Notes: generated by a model not told the origin, from the sequence alone. Shown: positions 25,691 to 34,572, numbered from the stretch's first letter. The stretch is 64,000 nt of DNA from Pseudoneobacillus rhizosphaerae (GCF_917563885.1 NZ_CAKJTG010000004.1:29550-93549), one strand, 5' to 3'. Translations and numbers: made by a program.

Positions 25691-26637
25691 GATATATGTT
25701 CGGAATTCTTTTTCGCTATTTCATCTAAATTGCTACAGATACCAACCTTATATAACGTCTTTGGAAGAGTTCCAATTCTTTTTTCATATTTCGAGCCATC
25801 TAATAAAACTGGCGTTTCATTTAAATACATCATTTCAGAAAACTCCCTCATAAAGGGATTAAATAAACCGAGGGTATTGATCATCCAGCGATGAATTGGT
25901 TTGAACTTGATTGGTTTCCCCAAATGTGTAGATGCAATTTCGACCATTTCCAATCCAGAAATGGATCCAGCTCCCGGTATATTCCATTCTTCACCATACG
26001 TATCCTCTCGAAGTGCTAGCTCCACTAGAGCTTTGGCGCCATCCTTTATATAGATAAACTCTTTTTGAAGATGTAAATCACCGATATATCCAGCTTTATT
26101 CTTTATTAGTAATTGTTCAAACGTATATTGAAGCAGAGTGCTTTCTGCCTTTGGACCATAAAAATCCGGAAAATGTGCAATGATATACGGCACTCCAGAA
26201 GTCTCTATTTGCTGTTGAAGCTTTAAGCGAAATTTTCCTTTTTTAGTATGTGGATTTTTTGTTGTTAATTCATGTACTTTTTCCTGCTGAATACCGAAGG
26301 CGTAGATGTTATCGACATAGATGAGAGGTTTTTTCTGAGTTTGGCATTCCCCAAGGATTAGCGATAGGATGTTTGATAAATTTGGGTCCCAATTCTGATA
26401 AGGAATACTAATGGCATGAAAGACAAAATCGGCTTTGGAAATTGCCTCCTTTAACTGGTCTTCATTAAATACATCACCAGCAAAAATAGTCGCTAGTGGA
26501 CCCCACTCTTGACTATACTGTTCTAATTTATCCTTTGACCTCGCAAAGGCAATGGTTTCAATATTTCTGCTCACTAACTCCTCCACTAATGAAAAACCCA
26601 TTCCCCCCGTAGCCCCTAAAACAACCGCCTTTTTCAT
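25687..26637 (-). CDS. NAD(P)-binding extended SDR / NmrA-like protein
   Basis: About 316 residues. The N-terminal Rossmann motif VVLGATGGMGFSLVEEL is followed by FAGDVFNEDQLKEAI and a YVDNIYAFG stretch in the position of the SDR active site, although the classical YxxxK is not obvious. PGAGSISGLEMVEIA resembles NmrA/epimerase C-terminal motifs. The substrate is unknown. The start at MKKAVVLG is chosen because a GGAG lies 9 bases upstream; an ATG 15 bases earlier is also in frame. A TetR operator copy lies just upstream, so the neighbouring regulator probably controls it. Confidence 0.75.
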   Translation of the reverse strand: MKKAVVLGATGGMGFSLVEELVSRNIETIAFARSKDKLEQYSQEWGPLATIFAGDVFNEDQLKEAISKADFVFHAISIPYQNWDPNLSNILSLILGECQTQKKPLIYVDNIYAFGIQQEKVHELTTKNPHTKKGKFRLKLQQQIETSGVPYIIAHFPDFYGPKAESTLLQYTFEQLLIKNKAGYIGDLHLQKEFIYIKDGAKALVELALREDTYGEEWNIPGAGSISGLEMVEIASTHLGKPIKFKPIHRWMINTLGLFNPFMREFSEMMYLNETPVLLDGSKYEKRIGTLPKTLYKVGICSNLDEIAKKNSEHIS

Positions 26638-26659
26638 CTCCATCATCTCCATTAATTTT

Positions 26660-26677
26660 TATTGACCACTGTTCAAA
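26660..26677. promoter_or_regulatory. TetR operator copy upstream of the SDR-like gene
   Basis: TATTGACCACTGTTCAAA differs by one base from the reverse complement of the site upstream of tetR (27359-27376). It is an imperfect palindrome, TTGAmC..GTTCAA, placed 22 bases before the likely start. Confidence 0.65.
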
Positions 26678-26726
26678 CAAAAACAAATAAAAAGAAAAGA
26701 ACTTCCAGCCCCCTTCTCTTTAACAC

Positions 26727-26762
26727 GTTAAAGCAGTGGGGGACTGTCCCCCAGTGCTTCAC
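26727..26762. repeat. Palindrome with GGGGGACTGTCCCCC core
   Basis: AAGCAGTGGGGGAC and GTCCCCCAGTGCTT form a long stem with one mismatch. It has the same core type as the palindrome at 15025-15086. It sits between tetR and the SDR-like gene and lacks a T-tract on the minus strand. Confidence 0.6.
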
Positions 26763-26766
26763 TGCG

Positions 26767-27339
26767 TTAATGCAGTGCTTTGATTAGGAATTGTGCGTGT
26801 GATTTGGATAAGTCTTTTATGTCTTCGAAGTTGGTTTCTGCTCTACAGAAATGGGTTACAAATCCGTGTAAGCTTAGGAATATTGAATAGATTTCTTTTG
26901 AGGTTATTGGCTTTGCTACTAATGAACTTATTGCTTCTCCAAAAAGCTGTAGACTTTTATTTGGCCCTTCCTGGAGATAGCTTTTCACATCTTCGTCTCG
27001 GATTAGAAACATGACTTCATAATGATTTTGATTCGTTAGACCGAACTTTATATATCGGTATAAAAGGAGAAATAGTTTCTCATCGCTTGTTGTCGTTCGA
27101 TCAGACATGACATCGTGTAGCTCTTGATCTAATTTTTCAAAATCATGCTCAACAATTTCATAAAATATCTCTGCTTTGTTTTTAAAGTGATAATAAATGG
27201 CACCGTGACTACACTGGAGGACATTTGCAATTTTCCTCATGGAAAGTGAGGCATAACCATTTGAAGCAAATAAATCACGTGCTACATCAAGGATTATAGC
27301 TTTTGAAAGCTCCTCTTGAGAAGATTTTCTAGGACTCAA
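26767..27339 (-). CDS. TetR/AcrR family transcriptional regulator
   Basis: 190 residues. The N-terminal HTH (AIILDVARDLFASNGYASLSMRKIANVLQCSHGAIYYHFKNKAEIF) is a standard TetR DNA-binding domain. The C-terminal ligand domain is unassigned and carries FLSLHGFVTHFCRAE. It is probably autoregulated: its operator-like sequence lies just after its own promoter, and a near-identical site precedes the SDR-like gene downstream. The ligand is unknown. Confidence 0.88.
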   Translation of the reverse strand: MSPRKSSQEELSKAIILDVARDLFASNGYASLSMRKIANVLQCSHGAIYYHFKNKAEIFYEIVEHDFEKLDQELHDVMSDRTTTSDEKLFLLLYRYIKFGLTNQNHYEVMFLIRDEDVKSYLQEGPNKSLQLFGEAISSLVAKPITSKEIYSIFLSLHGFVTHFCRAETNFEDIKDLSKSHAQFLIKALH

Positions 27340-27358
27340 TATAATTCACCCTTCGTTA

Positions 27359-27407
27359 TTTGAACACTGGTCAATAATAATATAACTTATTTTTCCATTT
27401 TAAGCAA
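27359..27407 (-). promoter_or_regulatory. tetR promoter and operator
   Basis: Minus-strand TTGCTT (27402-27407) and TATATT (27379-27384) are separated by 17 bases. The operator-like TATTGACCAGTGTTCAAA (27359-27376) follows directly and would cover the transcription start. The same sequence with one change lies upstream of the SDR-like gene. Confidence 0.65.
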
Positions 27408-27467
27408 ATGGATTTTTAAAATTTTGAACTTTTGTAATCGCTTCGAATCAAGAGGTAGCTATAAGAT

Positions 27468-27510
27468 AAACCTGGCACCATCCTCTTTCCTCAGGATCAT
27501 GCCTGGTTTT
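27468..27510 (-). terminator. Terminator of the ParA/MinD-like gene
   Basis: Minus strand AAACCAGGCATGATCCT pairs with AGGATGGTGCCAGGTTT (one mismatch), followed by TTATCTT. Confidence 0.65.
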
Positions 27511-27536
27511 AGGATCTATTCCTCCATACTAGGTGG

Positions 27537-28340
27537 TCATGAATCTAATTTAAAGCTCACAATGATATCCAGTTCCTTTTGAAATCGATTGACAAGGTCA
27601 CTAAATGAGGTATTGATTAGGAGGGGGAAAAGGTTTTCTAGGGCTTCATCATAATTTTGACCAATGGCTTCTCGCAATGAAATGTATTTATTGAAAATCA
27701 AGGCTACTTCAAAATCAATTCCTAATTCATATAACCCATGAAATAGCTCTTCTTTTGGTATGCTCTTAATCTTATAAAATAATTTTTCATTTATTTTAAT
27801 AAAAGTCTGTTCCAAAAAGTAAGTTACATAATCTGTATACACCATTTGGCCAATGTCATTCGTGTCCTTTTTTGAGGGATTAAAACCCATAACATGTTCC
27901 CCCTTGCTTTCACGAATAATAAACGTTTTATTCCCTTGTAAATGGGTAATAAAACTTTTTACACTTTTATCAAATATTTTATTGAATTCTATGATTTGGT
28001 GGAGTTTTTCAGCAAAATCAGCATGTTCCTCCCCTACAACAAAAAGTCTATCTACAATTGGTAATAGTTTAAGTACTCCATCTGAAAGCTGGCTAGATGC
28101 GTCATAGATGATGATATCGTATTGTTTTTTCATTTTTTTCATGTTTCTTTTTTGTTCGGTAATAGTTAAATTGGAGAATTCGTGTATTAGCTCGTCTGAA
28201 ATTTTTTCTTTTTCTAAAGTCCCATAGGAAATAAATGCGACCGTTAAATTCGTATTCAATTTGAGCCAGTTATAGATCACTAACGACAATTCTGTTACAC
28301 CTGATTTTGCTTTTGGCGAGTAGAAACCTACCAAATACAT
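27537..28340 (-). CDS. ParA/MinD-like protein with degenerate P-loop
   Basis: About 267 residues from the ATG at 28340 (AGGTAGGTG upstream; a GTG at 28349 is also in frame). The start MYLVGFYSPKAKSGVTELSLVIYNWL follows the layout of a ParA/MinD deviant Walker A, but the KGGxGKT sequence is replaced by AKSGVTEL. YDIIIYDASSQLSDGVLKLL resembles the Walker B region. The C-terminal 120 residues are unassigned. It may be an ATP-binding-impaired relative, like some TadZ/CpaE proteins. No partner genes are adjacent and I do not assign a function. Confidence 0.55.
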   Translation of the reverse strand: MYLVGFYSPKAKSGVTELSLVIYNWLKLNTNLTVAFISYGTLEKEKISDELIHEFSNLTITEQKRNMKKMKKQYDIIIYDASSQLSDGVLKLLPIVDRLFVVGEEHADFAEKLHQIIEFNKIFDKSVKSFITHLQGNKTFIIRESKGEHVMGFNPSKKDTNDIGQMVYTDYVTYFLEQTFIKINEKLFYKIKSIPKEELFHGLYELGIDFEVALIFNKYISLREAIGQNYDEALENLFPLLINTSFSDLVNRFQKELDIIVSFKLDS

Positions 28341-28452
28341 CCCGTTCACCTACCTTTCATTAGGTATTTTCCATGTTACTAATAAGATATGAATCATTAT
28401 TAAAGGATGTATGGACAAACACCGTTAGCAATCGCGGTTATTTTATAAGACA

Positions 28453-28491
28453 AAAATAGTCACCGCGATAACGAATCACAGGTGACTATTT
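28453..28491 (-). terminator. Terminator of the acetyltransferase gene
   Basis: AAATAGTCACC pairs with GGTGACTATTT. On the minus strand it is followed by TTGTCTT. Confidence 0.75.
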
Positions 28492-28523
28492 GGCAAAGTT
28501 TCTAGAAGACAGACCCGATTAAT

Positions 28524-28940
28524 TTACTTCCTAACCTTTCTCATAAAAGTTAGCTCGCCTAATTCTTCTGAAAAATCCCATTTCTTATAAAACGAAACCA
28601 TCTCTGGTAGACAATATAATTCAAAGTGTTTCACTTTTTGGAGTGAAGGAGTTTCAAGAACAAAATCAATTAAAACACGCCCCAAGTTTTTGCCTCGATA
28701 GGGTTCCTTTACAATCACATCAAAAATGAAAGCCTTATAAACATAATCAGTTAATACTCTTGTAAAACCAATTAGTTCATTGTTGGAAGGGTCACAACAA
28801 CCAATAATAGTATCAGAATTTTCAATCATCATTTTAATATCGCCGAATTCTCTCCCCTTTGTCCACCATTCTACTTGGAACATTTTCTCCAATTGCTCAA
28901 TCTGACTTTCACTAAGTTTAGTTACAAAATGATATTCCAC
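28524..28940 (-). CDS. GNAT family N-acetyltransferase
   Basis: 138 residues, typical for a single GNAT domain. Motif A is visible as FIFDVIVKEPYRGKNLGRVLIDFVLE, with the acetyl-CoA pyrophosphate loop RGKNLG. The C-terminal SFYKKWDFSEE matches motif B (yFYeklGF). It would transfer acetyl from acetyl-CoA to an unknown acceptor. ATG start. The 378 bases upstream carry only the promoter of the oxidoreductase operon on the other strand. Confidence 0.85.
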   Translation of the reverse strand: MEYHFVTKLSESQIEQLEKMFQVEWWTKGREFGDIKMMIENSDTIIGCCDPSNNELIGFTRVLTDYVYKAFIFDVIVKEPYRGKNLGRVLIDFVLETPSLQKVKHFELYCLPEMVSFYKKWDFSEELGELTFMRKVRK

Positions 28941-29215
28941 TATTTATCACTCCTTAGGCCGATAAGCCATGCTTTTGGTGCTATTTGGGCATTGATACTA
29001 TTTTGTGTGGAAAGTCTGCTAGTAAGTTTAGACATATTTAACTATACAAAATGGTAAATTGGATTGTCTATTACCGTCTTGTTCGCATTTTTACTACTAT
29101 ACTATTCTTTTTCTTCTGTTATAAAACAAAGTTGCTTCTGTACTACATCAGATTAGAAAACAAATTGAGTAATTACAACAGTTCCCCTAAAGATTTGTTT
29201 GTCTAAGAAAATCTG

Positions 29216-29244
29216 TTGTATTTCATTTCATATCCTGTTACAAT
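29216..29244 (+). promoter_or_regulatory. Sigma-A-like promoter of the oxidoreductase operon
   Basis: TTGTAT (29216-29221) and TACAAT (29239-29244) are spaced by 17 bases, about 75 bases before the first gene. The remainder of the gap from 28941 holds nothing else I can support. Confidence 0.55.
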
Positions 29245-29318
29245 CTAAATTAATTGAATATTTATAATTTTCCATCACACAAAATTAAGAAAACTCAAGT
29301 AGATTGGAGGAATATTTT

Positions 29319-30326
29319 TTGGCAAATCTACCAAAAATGAATGAACTAGGTTTTTTTGAAATCCGCCTCGAATCCATAGGTGGCTTGGGAGCCAATTTAG
29401 CTGGAAAAATGCTTTCTGAAGATGGCGTCGTTGGCAACGGTCTAAACGGCATCGGCTTTTCATCCTATGGGTCAGAAAAAAAGGGCTCCCCTGTTAAAGC
29501 ACATATTCGTTTCTGTGAACCAAACACTAACATCCGAGATACCACACCTATTGAACGCCCTCACGTTGTCGGCATTTTCCATGATGCCTTATTTAAAACC
29601 ATTGACTGTACGAGCGGAATCTATCCCGACAGCACTATTCTAGTAAACTCACAAAAATCACCAGACGAACTTAGAAAAGGAATGGATATCCAAGGTGGCA
29701 CAATCGCTGTAATTAACGCGACCGAGATCGCTTTGGAAGAACAAACAAAAGTAAACACCGCGATGCTTGGCGCACTTTACCGAATCTTGGACTTCTTAGA
29801 CCCTGATTCGATGAAAAATACCATTCGAAAAACCTTTGAACAGAAATATCCTCATTTTGTAGAGCCGAATATCCGAACCTTTGAACGCGGCTACAATGAA
29901 GTGGAATTTAAAACGTATATTCCTGAGGAAGGAATTGAACCAAAACCATTCAAGAGACTTGAACCGCTGCTTGGTTATGAAACAATGCCTCTTGGCGGAA
30001 TGGTCGTTAATCCAGGAAACAGTATCCTAAAAGATTTAAGTATATCTCGTGCTGGGATGCTACCTCATTTTCATGATAGTAAGTGTATTAATTGTGCAGC
30101 CTGTGATACAGCCTGTCCTGATTTTTGCTTTGTTTGGGAAGAAAGAGCAGACAAGCGCGGAAGACCGCAAATGTTTCTTAAAGGAATCGACTATCAATAT
30201 TGTAAAGGCTGTTTAAAGTGCGTTGAAGCATGTCCTGTGGAAGCACTGTCAGGAGAAAGAGAATACAATGACGGCTACGCCGAAGTTAATCGCGTACCTC
30301 ACCTATTTGATTTAGTTAAAAATTAA
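29319..30326 (+). CDS. 2-oxoacid:ferredoxin oxidoreductase, fused gamma-delta subunit
   Basis: 335 residues from TTG at 29319, which has GGAGG 8 bases upstream. The N-terminal 190 residues are a gamma-type domain (GLGANLAGKMLSEDG, SYGSEKKGSPVKAH). The C-terminal part carries two 4Fe-4S motifs, CINCAACDTACPDFC and CKGCLKCVEACP, as in the delta subunit. It binds CoA and carries electrons from the thiamine-dependent subunit to ferredoxin. The alpha-beta gene follows after 17 bases. The substrate (pyruvate or another 2-oxoacid) is not decided by sequence alone. Confidence 0.9.
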   Translation: MANLPKMNELGFFEIRLESIGGLGANLAGKMLSEDGVVGNGLNGIGFSSYGSEKKGSPVKAHIRFCEPNTNIRDTTPIERPHVVGIFHDALFKTIDCTSGIYPDSTILVNSQKSPDELRKGMDIQGGTIAVINATEIALEEQTKVNTAMLGALYRILDFLDPDSMKNTIRKTFEQKYPHFVEPNIRTFERGYNEVEFKTYIPEEGIEPKPFKRLEPLLGYETMPLGGMVVNPGNSILKDLSISRAGMLPHFHDSKCINCAACDTACPDFCFVWEERADKRGRPQMFLKGIDYQYCKGCLKCVEACPVEALSGEREYNDGYAEVNRVPHLFDLVKN

Positions 30327-30343
30327 AGGAAGGCGGGAATTGC

Positions 30344-32656
30344 ATGTCCACTGATGTAAAAACTGAAAACGTTTCCATTCCAACTGGGATGGTTGAACAA
30401 TCTGTTGTATTCGAATCTGGTAATGAAATGGCTGCCTATGCAGCACACCAAATTAACTATCATGTTATGGGATATTACCCAATTTCACCTTCAACGGAAG
30501 TTGCTCAATTCCTTGATGGAATGAAAGCAAAGGGCGAGCATGATATCGTCTTAATCCCTGCTGACGGTGAACATGGTTCAGCCGGTATTTGTTACGGAGC
30601 ATCCACAGGCGGCGGACGTGTTTTTAACGCGACGAGTGCGAATGGTTTCTTATATATGTTAGAGCAGCTTCCTGTTCAATCTGGAACGCGCTTCCCAATG
30701 GTTTTGAACCTAGTAAATCGCTCTGTGTCAGGACCATTAAATATTCACGGTGATCACTCCGACCTATACTTTGCCCTTAATACAGGGTGGCCTATTTTGC
30801 TCGCTCGTGACCCACAAATTGTTTATGATATGAATCTATTAGCTATCAAACTAGCAGAGGATTCTGAGGTTCGTTTACCTGTTATTGTTTCTTTTGATGG
30901 TTATTTTACTTCCCATCAAAAAAGACGTGTTCAGGTGATTAAGAGTAAGGAGGATGTTCAGAAGTTTATCGGTGAGATGCCAACTAACTTCCTTCACGCC
31001 TTAGATCGTGAAAATCCAGTTACCATTGGTCCTTACATGAATGAACCCGATTATATTAACAACTGTTATCAACAATCTGAAGCTATGTATAAGGCGGAGG
31101 AAGTTTTTGAAAGAATTTCAAAAGAATATGCAGAGCTTACAGGTCGTGAGTATCCAGTCCTTGACTTATACCGCATGGAGGATGCAGAGATTGCTGTGTT
31201 TATGTTAAATTCAGCTGCTGAGGTTTGCAAGGACGTCGTCGACCGACTTCGCGCTAATGGGATAAAGGCTGGTGTCATTTCACCAAATATGATTCGTCCC
31301 TTCCCTCAAAAACAATTGGCTGAAGCGTTACGGAATGTGAAGGCCATTACGGTTGGCGATCGTGCAGATTCTTATGGGGCACATGGCGGAAATATGGCAC
31401 TTGAAGTAAGAGCAGCCCTACAAACATTCGGCAATATTTCGACTAAGGTCGTTAATCGCGTTTATGGATTAGGCGGAAAGGACTTTTATGCGGATGACGC
31501 AGAAGCGTTTTTCATGCTTGCACAAGAAGCTGCAGAACAATCCTTTGTGGAAAAACCGTTTGACTATTTTGGGCATAATCCAGGCAGTGCTAACTCAAAA
31601 CCACAGCGCGTATTGAATCCAATGAAGAAAGAAGATTTAAATACAGGATTAATCACCGTTACTCCTAATGAAGAAACGGGTGAGCTTAATGTGAAGATCC
31701 CACCATTACGTAGCTTAACGAAAAAGCCAAAACGTCTAGCTTCCGGTCATGGAGCCTGCCCAGGCTGCGGAATTTTCTCAGGGCTAGAATTGTTTTTTAA
31801 AGGAATTGAAGGCGATATCGTTGCCCTTTTCCACACTGGCTGTGCAATGGTTGTAACGACTGGTTACCCTTACAGTTCCCATAAAGCAACTTACATCCAT
31901 AACCTTTTCCAAAATGGCTCTGCAACATTATCTGGCCTAGTTGAAATGTTCCATGAAAGAAAGCGTCGCGGCGAATTGGATGAACTTGGTTTAAGCGATG
32001 ACTTTACCTTTGTCATGGTAACTGGCGACGGTGGAATGGATATTGGTATGGGTCCAGCGATTGGTACGGCTTTACGAAACCATAAAATGATTATTTTAGA
32101 GTATGATAATGAAGGCTATATGAATACTGGTTCACAAATGTCGTATTCTACTCCTATGGGACATATGACCAGTACGTCAAGTGTTGGCAGCTTCCAAAAT
32201 GGTAAGCCATTCCATCATAAGGATACGGCTCAAATTATGGCTGCAACGCATATTCCTTATGTGTTCACTGGAACGGAAGCCTTTGATCGTGACCTGTTGA
32301 AAAAAGCAGCAAAAGCGCAGTGGTATGCGAAAAATGAAGGATTAGTTTATGGGAAAATTTTAATTACCTGCCCACTGAATTGGAAATCGAAGGATGAGCT
32401 TGGCCAAACCATTGTTGAGGCAGCGGTAAACTCCTGTTTCTTCCCTCTTTATGAAGTGGAGCGCGGAATCACAACGGTTACTTATAATCCAGAGGAGAAA
32501 AACAAACGAATTGACGTTTCTGAATGGCTGAAGATGATGGGTAAAACGAAGCATTTACTAAAAGAAGGTAGTCAGGAAATGCTGCAGATGTTCGATAAAG
32601 AAGTTGAACGTCGCTGGAGACAGCTTAAAGCTAAGCATGAGAGTCCAGATTTGTAG
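30344..32656 (+). CDS. 2-oxoacid:ferredoxin oxidoreductase, fused alpha-beta subunit
   Basis: 770 residues combining two subunits that are separate in many organisms. The alpha part (about 25-410) has YYPISPSTEVAQFLD, GEHGSAGICYGASTGGGR and NATSANGF. The beta part (about 465-760) has the HGACPGCG iron-sulfur/thiamine motif, TGCAMVVTTGYPY and the thiamine pyrophosphate site VTGDGGMDIGMGP..NEGYMNTGSQ. It decarboxylates a 2-oxoacid to acyl-CoA with reduction of ferredoxin. ATG start behind GGAAGGCGGG. It is translationally close to the gamma-delta gene, and a terminator follows. Confidence 0.92.
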   Translation: MSTDVKTENVSIPTGMVEQSVVFESGNEMAAYAAHQINYHVMGYYPISPSTEVAQFLDGMKAKGEHDIVLIPADGEHGSAGICYGASTGGGRVFNATSANGFLYMLEQLPVQSGTRFPMVLNLVNRSVSGPLNIHGDHSDLYFALNTGWPILLARDPQIVYDMNLLAIKLAEDSEVRLPVIVSFDGYFTSHQKRRVQVIKSKEDVQKFIGEMPTNFLHALDRENPVTIGPYMNEPDYINNCYQQSEAMYKAEEVFERISKEYAELTGREYPVLDLYRMEDAEIAVFMLNSAAEVCKDVVDRLRANGIKAGVISPNMIRPFPQKQLAEALRNVKAITVGDRADSYGAHGGNMALEVRAALQTFGNISTKVVNRVYGLGGKDFYADDAEAFFMLAQEAAEQSFVEKPFDYFGHNPGSANSKPQRVLNPMKKEDLNTGLITVTPNEETGELNVKIPPLRSLTKKPKRLASGHGACPGCGIFSGLELFFKGIEGDIVALFHTGCAMVVTTGYPYSSHKATYIHNLFQNGSATLSGLVEMFHERKRRGELDELGLSDDFTFVMVTGDGGMDIGMGPAIGTALRNHKMIILEYDNEGYMNTGSQMSYSTPMGHMTSTSSVGSFQNGKPFHHKDTAQIMAATHIPYVFTGTEAFDRDLLKKAAKAQWYAKNEGLVYGKILITCPLNWKSKDELGQTIVEAAVNSCFFPLYEVERGITTVTYNPEEKNKRIDVSEWLKMMGKTKHLLKEGSQEMLQMFDKEVERRWRQLKAKHESPDL

Positions 32657-32682
32657 GAGTGATTGGTTCCTTTTTATAACAT

Positions 32683-32727
32683 AAAGCGGTCCAGAGCTAG
32701 CGATGCTCTGGACCGCTTAATTTTTTT
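32683..32727 (+). terminator. Terminator of the oxidoreductase operon
   Basis: AAGCGGTCCAGAGC pairs with GCTCTGGACCGCTT, followed by AATTTTTTT. Confidence 0.9.
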
Positions 32728-32749
32728 CAATAGCTATCTTTGTTTTCTA

Positions 32750-33080
32750 TAGAGCCCTTCTATTGGACAATTTCTTTGGTTCCTTGATGCGGTTTGTCCG
32801 ATAGAACCCTTCTATTGGACAGTTTCTTCGGTCTTCTGATGCGTTTTGTCCAATAAACCCCTTCTATCGGACAATTTCGTCGGGTTCCTGATCCGTCTTG
32901 TCCAATAGAGCCCTTCTATCGGACAATTCCGTCGGCCTTCTAAAGCGTTTTGTCCAATAGAGCCCTTCTATCGGACAATTCAGTCTGGCTCCTGTTGCGT
33001 TTTGTCCAATAGACCCCTTCTATCGGACAATTTCATCTCTCTCTTAAAGCGTTTTGTCCAATAGCCCCCCTTCTATTGCA
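32750..33080. repeat. 52-bp tandem repeat array with internal inverted repeats
   Basis: The motif CCCTTCTAT(T/C)GGACA begins at 32755, 32807, 32859, 32911, 32963 and 33015, with a degenerate last copy at 33068, giving a strict 52-base period. Each unit also contains TTTTGTCC(A/G)ATAG, so TATTGGACAA and TTGTCCAATA arms alternate along the array and every unit can form hairpins. No ORF spans it. It separates the oxidoreductase operon from the amino-acid permease. Confidence 0.9.
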
Positions 33081-33121
33081 AAGTTTGAACATTTTTTTAA
33101 AATGTCTTACCATTTGGATAA

Positions 33122-33149
33122 TTGACAACGAATTAAAATATGTTATATT
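33122..33149 (+). promoter_or_regulatory. Sigma-A promoter of the amino-acid permease
   Basis: TTGACA (33122-33127) and TATATT (33144-33149) spaced by 16 bases, followed by an 80-base leader to the ATG. Confidence 0.7.
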
Positions 33150-33233
33150 AATATAGTTCTTTAGCACCTAAAAGCATAAAAGCGATAAAGCAACTAAATA
33201 GTATAATAGAATCTAGAAAGGTCAGGTCCCAAC

Positions 33234-34568
33234 ATGGAAACAAATCATCAGAATTTAAAAAAGGGATTGTTACCAAGGCATGTCCAGTTTATGGCGTTAG
33301 CGGGAATGATTGGGACAGGTATTTTTAAAGGTAGCTCTGAAACATTAAATATGGCTGGTCCAAGTGTAGTTATTTCCTACTTAATCGGAGGTATTCTACT
33401 ATTCATTGTCATGGGAGCCTTAGGGGAAATGGCAACTGTTTATCCAAATTTAAGCGTGCAACGTCTTGTCCATAGAGCTTTTGGATTTCAAATATCCTTC
33501 ATTGTCGGTTGGCTTTATTGGATTAACTGGATTCTTGTTACAATTGTCGAATTAATTGCTGCAGCGAGCTTTTTACAATACTGGTATCCGTCTGTTCCAT
33601 TGTGGATATTAAGCCTATTGTGCGCAGCTCTAATCATTGGAATTAATCTTTTTCAAGTAAAATACTATGGTGAGATGGAATTTTGGTTTGCAAGTATCAA
33701 GATTTTAGCGCTCACACTCTTTATTATTTTAGGAACTATGATTCTATTTGGGATCGTTCCAAGTTCTATTTCCGATCCCTTCTCAAACTACACGGCACAT
33801 GGTGGGTTTTTCCCGAATGGGATGGGCGGAGTTCTTAGCGCTTTCTTAGTTGTTATGTTTTCCTATGGAGGAGCAGAACTAATTGGGGTTGCTGTTGCGG
33901 AAACTAAAGATGCTGAGAACGTGCTTTCAAAGGTAATAAAAGGTACTGTGTGGCGAGTTATTCTTTTTTATATGCTTCCAATTCTCATTATTTGTGGCAT
34001 TATCCCTTGGAACCAGGTCTCCTCTGACGAAAGTCCCTTTGTTCAGGTTTTCAGTATAGCTGGAATTCCTGGTGCAGCAGATGTGATGAATTTTGTTTTA
34101 ATCACCGCTGTCCTGTCTGCAGCAAACTCAGGTATTTACGCCACATCAAGAACGTTGTTTTCGATGGCTCAAAATGGAGAGGCGCCTAAATCACTTGGAA
34201 AAACGTCCAAAAAAGGAATTCCTGTCAATGGTATTACCCTTACCACAATATTCATTTTATTGGGTGTATTTTTAGCTTATATGATCCCAAATGAAGTCAT
34301 TGGCTATTTAATGGCTATTCCTGGAATGACTGTCATATTAATTTGGCTAAGTATTTGTTTAGCTCAATTAAAACTTCGCAGGTTATATAAAAAAACGCCT
34401 AACTTTAAGGTATTATGGTTTCCATTCACAACAATCATGGCCATTATAGTTTTAATTATTATATTCTTTGCTTTTCTATTTAACAGCAACAACATTATCG
34501 GAACTATCGTTTGCGTAGTAACTGTATCAACACTTACCATTCTTTCCTATTTCTTTAGAAAAAAATAA
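33234..34568 (+). CDS. Amino-acid permease of the APC superfamily
   Basis: 444 residues, 12 predicted membrane helices. The N-terminal MALAGMIGTGIFKGSSETL is the helix-1 signature of the AAT group, followed by GALGEMATVYP and FSYGGAELIGVAVAETKDAE. TSRTLFSMAQNGEAP matches the conserved loop around helix 8. It imports an amino acid by proton symport; the specificity is unknown. It has its own promoter and a strong terminator, and the convergent gene behind it is an amidotransferase-type hydrolase. Confidence 0.88.
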   Translation: METNHQNLKKGLLPRHVQFMALAGMIGTGIFKGSSETLNMAGPSVVISYLIGGILLFIVMGALGEMATVYPNLSVQRLVHRAFGFQISFIVGWLYWINWILVTIVELIAAASFLQYWYPSVPLWILSLLCAALIIGINLFQVKYYGEMEFWFASIKILALTLFIILGTMILFGIVPSSISDPFSNYTAHGGFFPNGMGGVLSAFLVVMFSYGGAELIGVAVAETKDAENVLSKVIKGTVWRVILFYMLPILIICGIIPWNQVSSDESPFVQVFSIAGIPGAADVMNFVLITAVLSAANSGIYATSRTLFSMAQNGEAPKSLGKTSKKGIPVNGITLTTIFILLGVFLAYMIPNEVIGYLMAIPGMTVILIWLSICLAQLKLRRLYKKTPNFKVLWFPFTTIMAIIVLIIIFFAFLFNSNNIIGTIVCVVTVSTLTILSYFFRKK

Positions 34569-34572
34569 AATT

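Noticed and set aside
28875-29057. 60-codon plus-strand frame upstream of the oxidoreductase operon
   Set aside because: It overlaps the acetyltransferase start on the other strand and has no ribosome site.
32750-33080. CRISPR array interpretation of the 52-base repeats
   Set aside because: The repeats are contiguous without unique spacers and no cas genes are near.
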